Source of the DNA: Alphaproteobacteria bacterium
GTDB lineage: Bacteria; Pseudomonadota; Alphaproteobacteria; Rhizobiales; Xanthobacteraceae
Length of the DNA stretch: 7,752 nt
Reading direction: 5' to 3'
NCBI GenBank assembly: GCA_005884465.1
Contig: VAZH01000095.1
Coordinates: 1-7,752 of the forward strand
Shown: one piece after another, positions 6,185-7,752 of the stretch
Layout: each line of letters opens with the position of its first letter
Position numbering within the stretch: the first letter of the stretch is position 1
Made by a program: the position numbers and the translations under genes
The notes under the pieces: generated by a model
The model's input: the letters and a program-made list of their open reading frames with translations, nothing else
Told to the model about the DNA's origin: nothing
Database searches by the model: none

Positions 6185-6213
6185 ATTTTGTCCGCTGTGC
6201 GGTCGGGATGCAA
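6185..6213 (-). promoter_or_regulatory. Weak candidate promoter of the dienelactone hydrolase gene
   Basis: On the minus strand TTGCAT (6213-6208) and CAAAAT (6190-6185) are spaced 17 bases apart, each matching four of six consensus positions. It lies 40 bases before the start codon and just past the palindromic element. The call is tentative. Confidence 0.3.
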
Positions 6214-6254
6214 TCAGACTCGCGTAGCGCCCCGGGGCGTTGCTGCGCACACTT

Positions 6255-6361
6255 CCGTCATCCTGAGGTGCGCGCTCTTGCGCGCCTCGAAGGATGCGCC
6301 ACGAGCACCCCCACTCATCCTTCGAGGCTCGCCCAAGGGGGCTCGCACCTCAGGATGACGG
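6255..6361. repeat. Palindromic intergenic element between fbcH and the hydrolase gene
   Basis: Nested perfect inverted repeats: outer arms of 18 bases (6255-6272 and 6344-6361) and inner arms of 13 bases (6284-6296 and 6316-6328). The outer arm core GTCATCCTGAGGTGCG differs from the other two element types in this window. It lies past the fbcH terminator and before the next gene on the same strand. It has no coding capacity of its own. From memory, elements of this kind are common between genes in Bradyrhizobium-type genomes. Confidence 0.87.
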
Positions 6362-6382
6362 CAACGCGCGCGTTGACCCAAC

Positions 6383-6406
6383 AAAAAAGCCCCGGCAGGG
6401 GCTTTT
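6383..6406 (-). terminator. Intrinsic terminator of fbcH
   Basis: On the minus strand AAAAGCCCC (6406-6398) pairs with GGGGCTTTT (6393-6385) over a 4-base loop, and a T-run (6388-6383) follows. It starts 27 bases past the fbcH stop codon. The A-tract on the other flank makes it potentially active on the plus strand too, though no plus-strand gene needs it. Confidence 0.9.
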
Positions 6407-6432
6407 CCGAATTCAGCTATCGGCACAAAGCG

Positions 6433-7752
6433 TCAGTGCGCCTCGGCCCAGACCTTCTTCTTGGTGAAATACATCAATCCCGTGAACAGGATCAGGAACA
6501 AGAACACCTGCATGCCCAGCCGCTTGCGGGCTTCCATATGCGGCTCCGCAGCCCACATCAGGAACGTGGTAACGTCCTTGGCGTATTGCGCCTCCGTTGC
6601 CGGCGACCCATCGTCGAATGTGACCTGACCGTCGTTCAGCGGCTTTGGCATCTTGATGGCGTGGCCGGGGAAATATTTATTGTAGTAGGAGCCCTCGGGA
6701 ATGGTGACACCGGGCGGCGGCTTTTCTTCAAAGCCCTGCAGGATCGCATCGATGTAATTCGGACCCTGCTCCTGAAATTGGGTGAAGAAGTCGATGACGA
6801 ACATCGGGAAGCCGCGCTCGTAAGAGCGTGCCTTCGTGATCAGCGACAGGTCGGGAGGCAATGCGCCGCCATTGGCTGCCCGCGCCGCCGGCTCGTTGGG
6901 GAATGGCGAGGGGAAGTAATCGGCGGGCCGGCCCGGCCGCTCGAACATCTCGCCCTGATCGTTGGGGCCGTCCTTGATCTTGTATTCGGCGGCAAACGCC
7001 GCCGCCTGGGCCGGGGAATAGCCGGGACCGCCGGGATCGGCGAGATTGCGGAATGCGATATACGACAGCCCGTGACAGGCGGAGCAGACTTCCTTGTAAA
7101 TCTTCAGCCCGCGCTGCAACGCCCCGCGATCGTAGGTGCCGAACGGACCTGCGAACGACCATTTCTGCGATGGCGGTGCTTCCTGCTCCTCGGCGCGCGC
7201 GTTTTGCGCGCTGCCGGCGAACAGCGCGCCGGCGATCATAAGCGCGATCACGGTCGACACCATCGGCGTCGCCTTGCTTCCGGTTTTCGCCAGCACGTCA
7301 TCGGCGATCGAATTCGGAACCGGCCGCGGCTTTTCGATCCGGCTCAGCAGCGGCAGCACGATCAGGAAATAGGCGAAATAGCAGAAGGTCAGGATGCGCC
7401 CGGCGATCACATAAATGCCTTCGGGCGGCTGCGCACCGAGATAACCCAGTAGCACGCCGACGACAACGAAGATCCAGAAGAATTGCTTCGCCAGCGGACG
7501 GTATTTGGACGACTTGGTCTTCGCCGCACCGAGATAACCCAGTAGCACGCCGACGACAACGAAGATCCAGAAGAATTGCTTCGCCAGCGGACGGTATTTG
7601 GACGACTTGGTCTTCGCAGTATCGAGCCACGGCAGGAACACCAGTATCAGGATCGACGAGAACATCACGACCACGCCGGCGAGCTTGTTCGGAATGCTGC
7701 GAAGCATCGCGTAGAATGGCAGATAATACCATTCCGGCACGATATGGGCCGG
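6433..7752 (-). CDS. fbcH: Fused cytochrome b / cytochrome c1 of the bc1 complex (5' part missing)
   Basis: 439 residues are visible; the frame runs off the right edge, where it reads PAHIVPEWYY, the ubiquinol-site PEWY loop of cytochrome b (residues 6-9). Then come helix F (about 25-42), helix G, helix H (about 115-137), a c1 export segment (about 164-187, likely cleaved after ARA) and periplasmic cytochrome c1. The c1 heme site is CSACH at 223-227, the probable Met ligand is M368 in KMP, and a C-terminal anchor spans about 413-430. Fused b-c1 chains, cleaved after export, are known from Bradyrhizobium fbcH. The polypeptide forms two subunits of ubiquinol:cytochrome c reductase in the inner membrane. 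Oddity: residues 46-76 are repeated exactly as 77-107, adding an extra helix G (see findings). The GTG at 7740 is an internal valine and not a start. Confidence 0.95.
   Translation of the reverse strand, partial: PAHIVPEWYYLPFYAMLRSIPNKLAGVVVMFSSILILVFLPWLDTAKTKSSKYRPLAKQFFWIFVVVGVLLGYLGAAKTKSSKYRPLAKQFFWIFVVVGVLLGYLGAQPPEGIYVIAGRILTFCYFAYFLIVLPLLSRIEKPRPVPNSIADDVLAKTGSKATPMVSTVIALMIAGALFAGSAQNARAEEQEAPPSQKWSFAGPFGTYDRGALQRGLKIYKEVCSACHGLSYIAFRNLADPGGPGYSPAQAAAFAAEYKIKDGPNDQGEMFERPGRPADYFPSPFPNEPAARAANGGALPPDLSLITKARSYERGFPMFVIDFFTQFQEQGPNYIDAILQGFEEKPPPGVTIPEGSYYNKYFPGHAIKMPKPLNDGQVTFDDGSPATEAQYAKDVTTFLMWAAEPHMEARKRLGMQVFLFLILFTGLMYFTKKKVWAEAH
7432..7617. repeat. Perfect 93-bp in-frame tandem duplication inside fbcH
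   Basis: Bases 7432-7524 and 7525-7617 are identical at all 93 positions and directly adjacent. The match ends at once on both sides (7431 is G against 7524 C; 7525 is C against 7618 A). Each unit encodes 31 residues, from AKTKSSKYRPLAKQFF through VLLGYLGA, that is, the basic loop plus one transmembrane helix of cytochrome b. The reading frame is kept. The lack of even silent differences means a very recent event or an assembly artefact. Confidence 0.97.

Noticed and set aside
6145..6213. Upstream in-frame start extending the hydrolase by 23 residues
   Set aside because: The extension is hydrophilic and not part of the family, and GGAGG lies directly before the internal ATG at 6144.
6208..7452. 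Long plus-strand open frame (414 codons) opposite fbcH
   Set aside because: It lies antisense to a gene with clear cytochrome motifs; its translation is rich in Arg/Gly/His, as expected from the complement of high-GC codons, and has no domain signature.
7432..7617. CRISPR or satellite-type array
   Set aside because: There are just two adjacent units with no spacers, inside a coding frame; it is a simple duplication.

Overview
The window looks like a chromosomal segment of a high-GC alphaproteobacterium in the Bradyrhizobium/Rhodopseudomonas group. This is inferred from four things: cytochrome b fused to cytochrome c1 in one reading frame (FbcH type), a single-chain anthranilate synthase TrpE(G) behind a Trp-codon attenuator, strong GC bias, and several families of short palindromic repeats between genes. 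No phage, plasmid, CRISPR, IS or tRNA signature was found.

Layout. Plus strand: the 3' end of an M48 (HtpX-like) metalloprotease gene (1-270), a 288-base gap with only a weak hairpin near its left end, then two tandem ParA/MinD-like P-loop ATPase paralogues (559-1314 and 1373-2041). The first has a canonical deviant Walker A motif and the second a degenerate one. A palindromic repeat separates these genes from everything to the right, which is on the minus strand. In transcription order (right to left) the minus-strand genes are: the 3' two-thirds or so of fbcH (7752-6433, open at the window edge), an intrinsic terminator and a second-type repeat, a dienelactone-hydrolase family gene (6144-5470), another copy of the first repeat, the trp leader (promoter, 15-codon leader peptide with two Trp codons, attenuator), trpE(G) (5043-2878), a third repeat type, and apt (2734-2195), which converges on the second ATPase gene.

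Function. FbcH supplies the b and c1 subunits of the respiratory bc1 complex. TrpE(G) makes anthranilate from chorismate, and apt salvages adenine with PRPP. The dienelactone hydrolase-like protein and the ATPase pair have no known substrate. Apart from the ATPase pair and trpL-trpE(G), the genes look like separate transcription units divided by repeats.

Three observations stand out. (1) A perfect 93-bp in-frame tandem duplication in fbcH repeats one whole transmembrane helix of cytochrome b; it is either a very recent mutation or an assembly error. (2) The trp attenuator can be read in full, with mutually exclusive 1:2, 2:3 and 3:4 helices, and its promoter spacing suggests a leaderless trpL mRNA. 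(3) The two adjacent ATPases share identically placed key residues, but one has lost the normal P-loop glycines.
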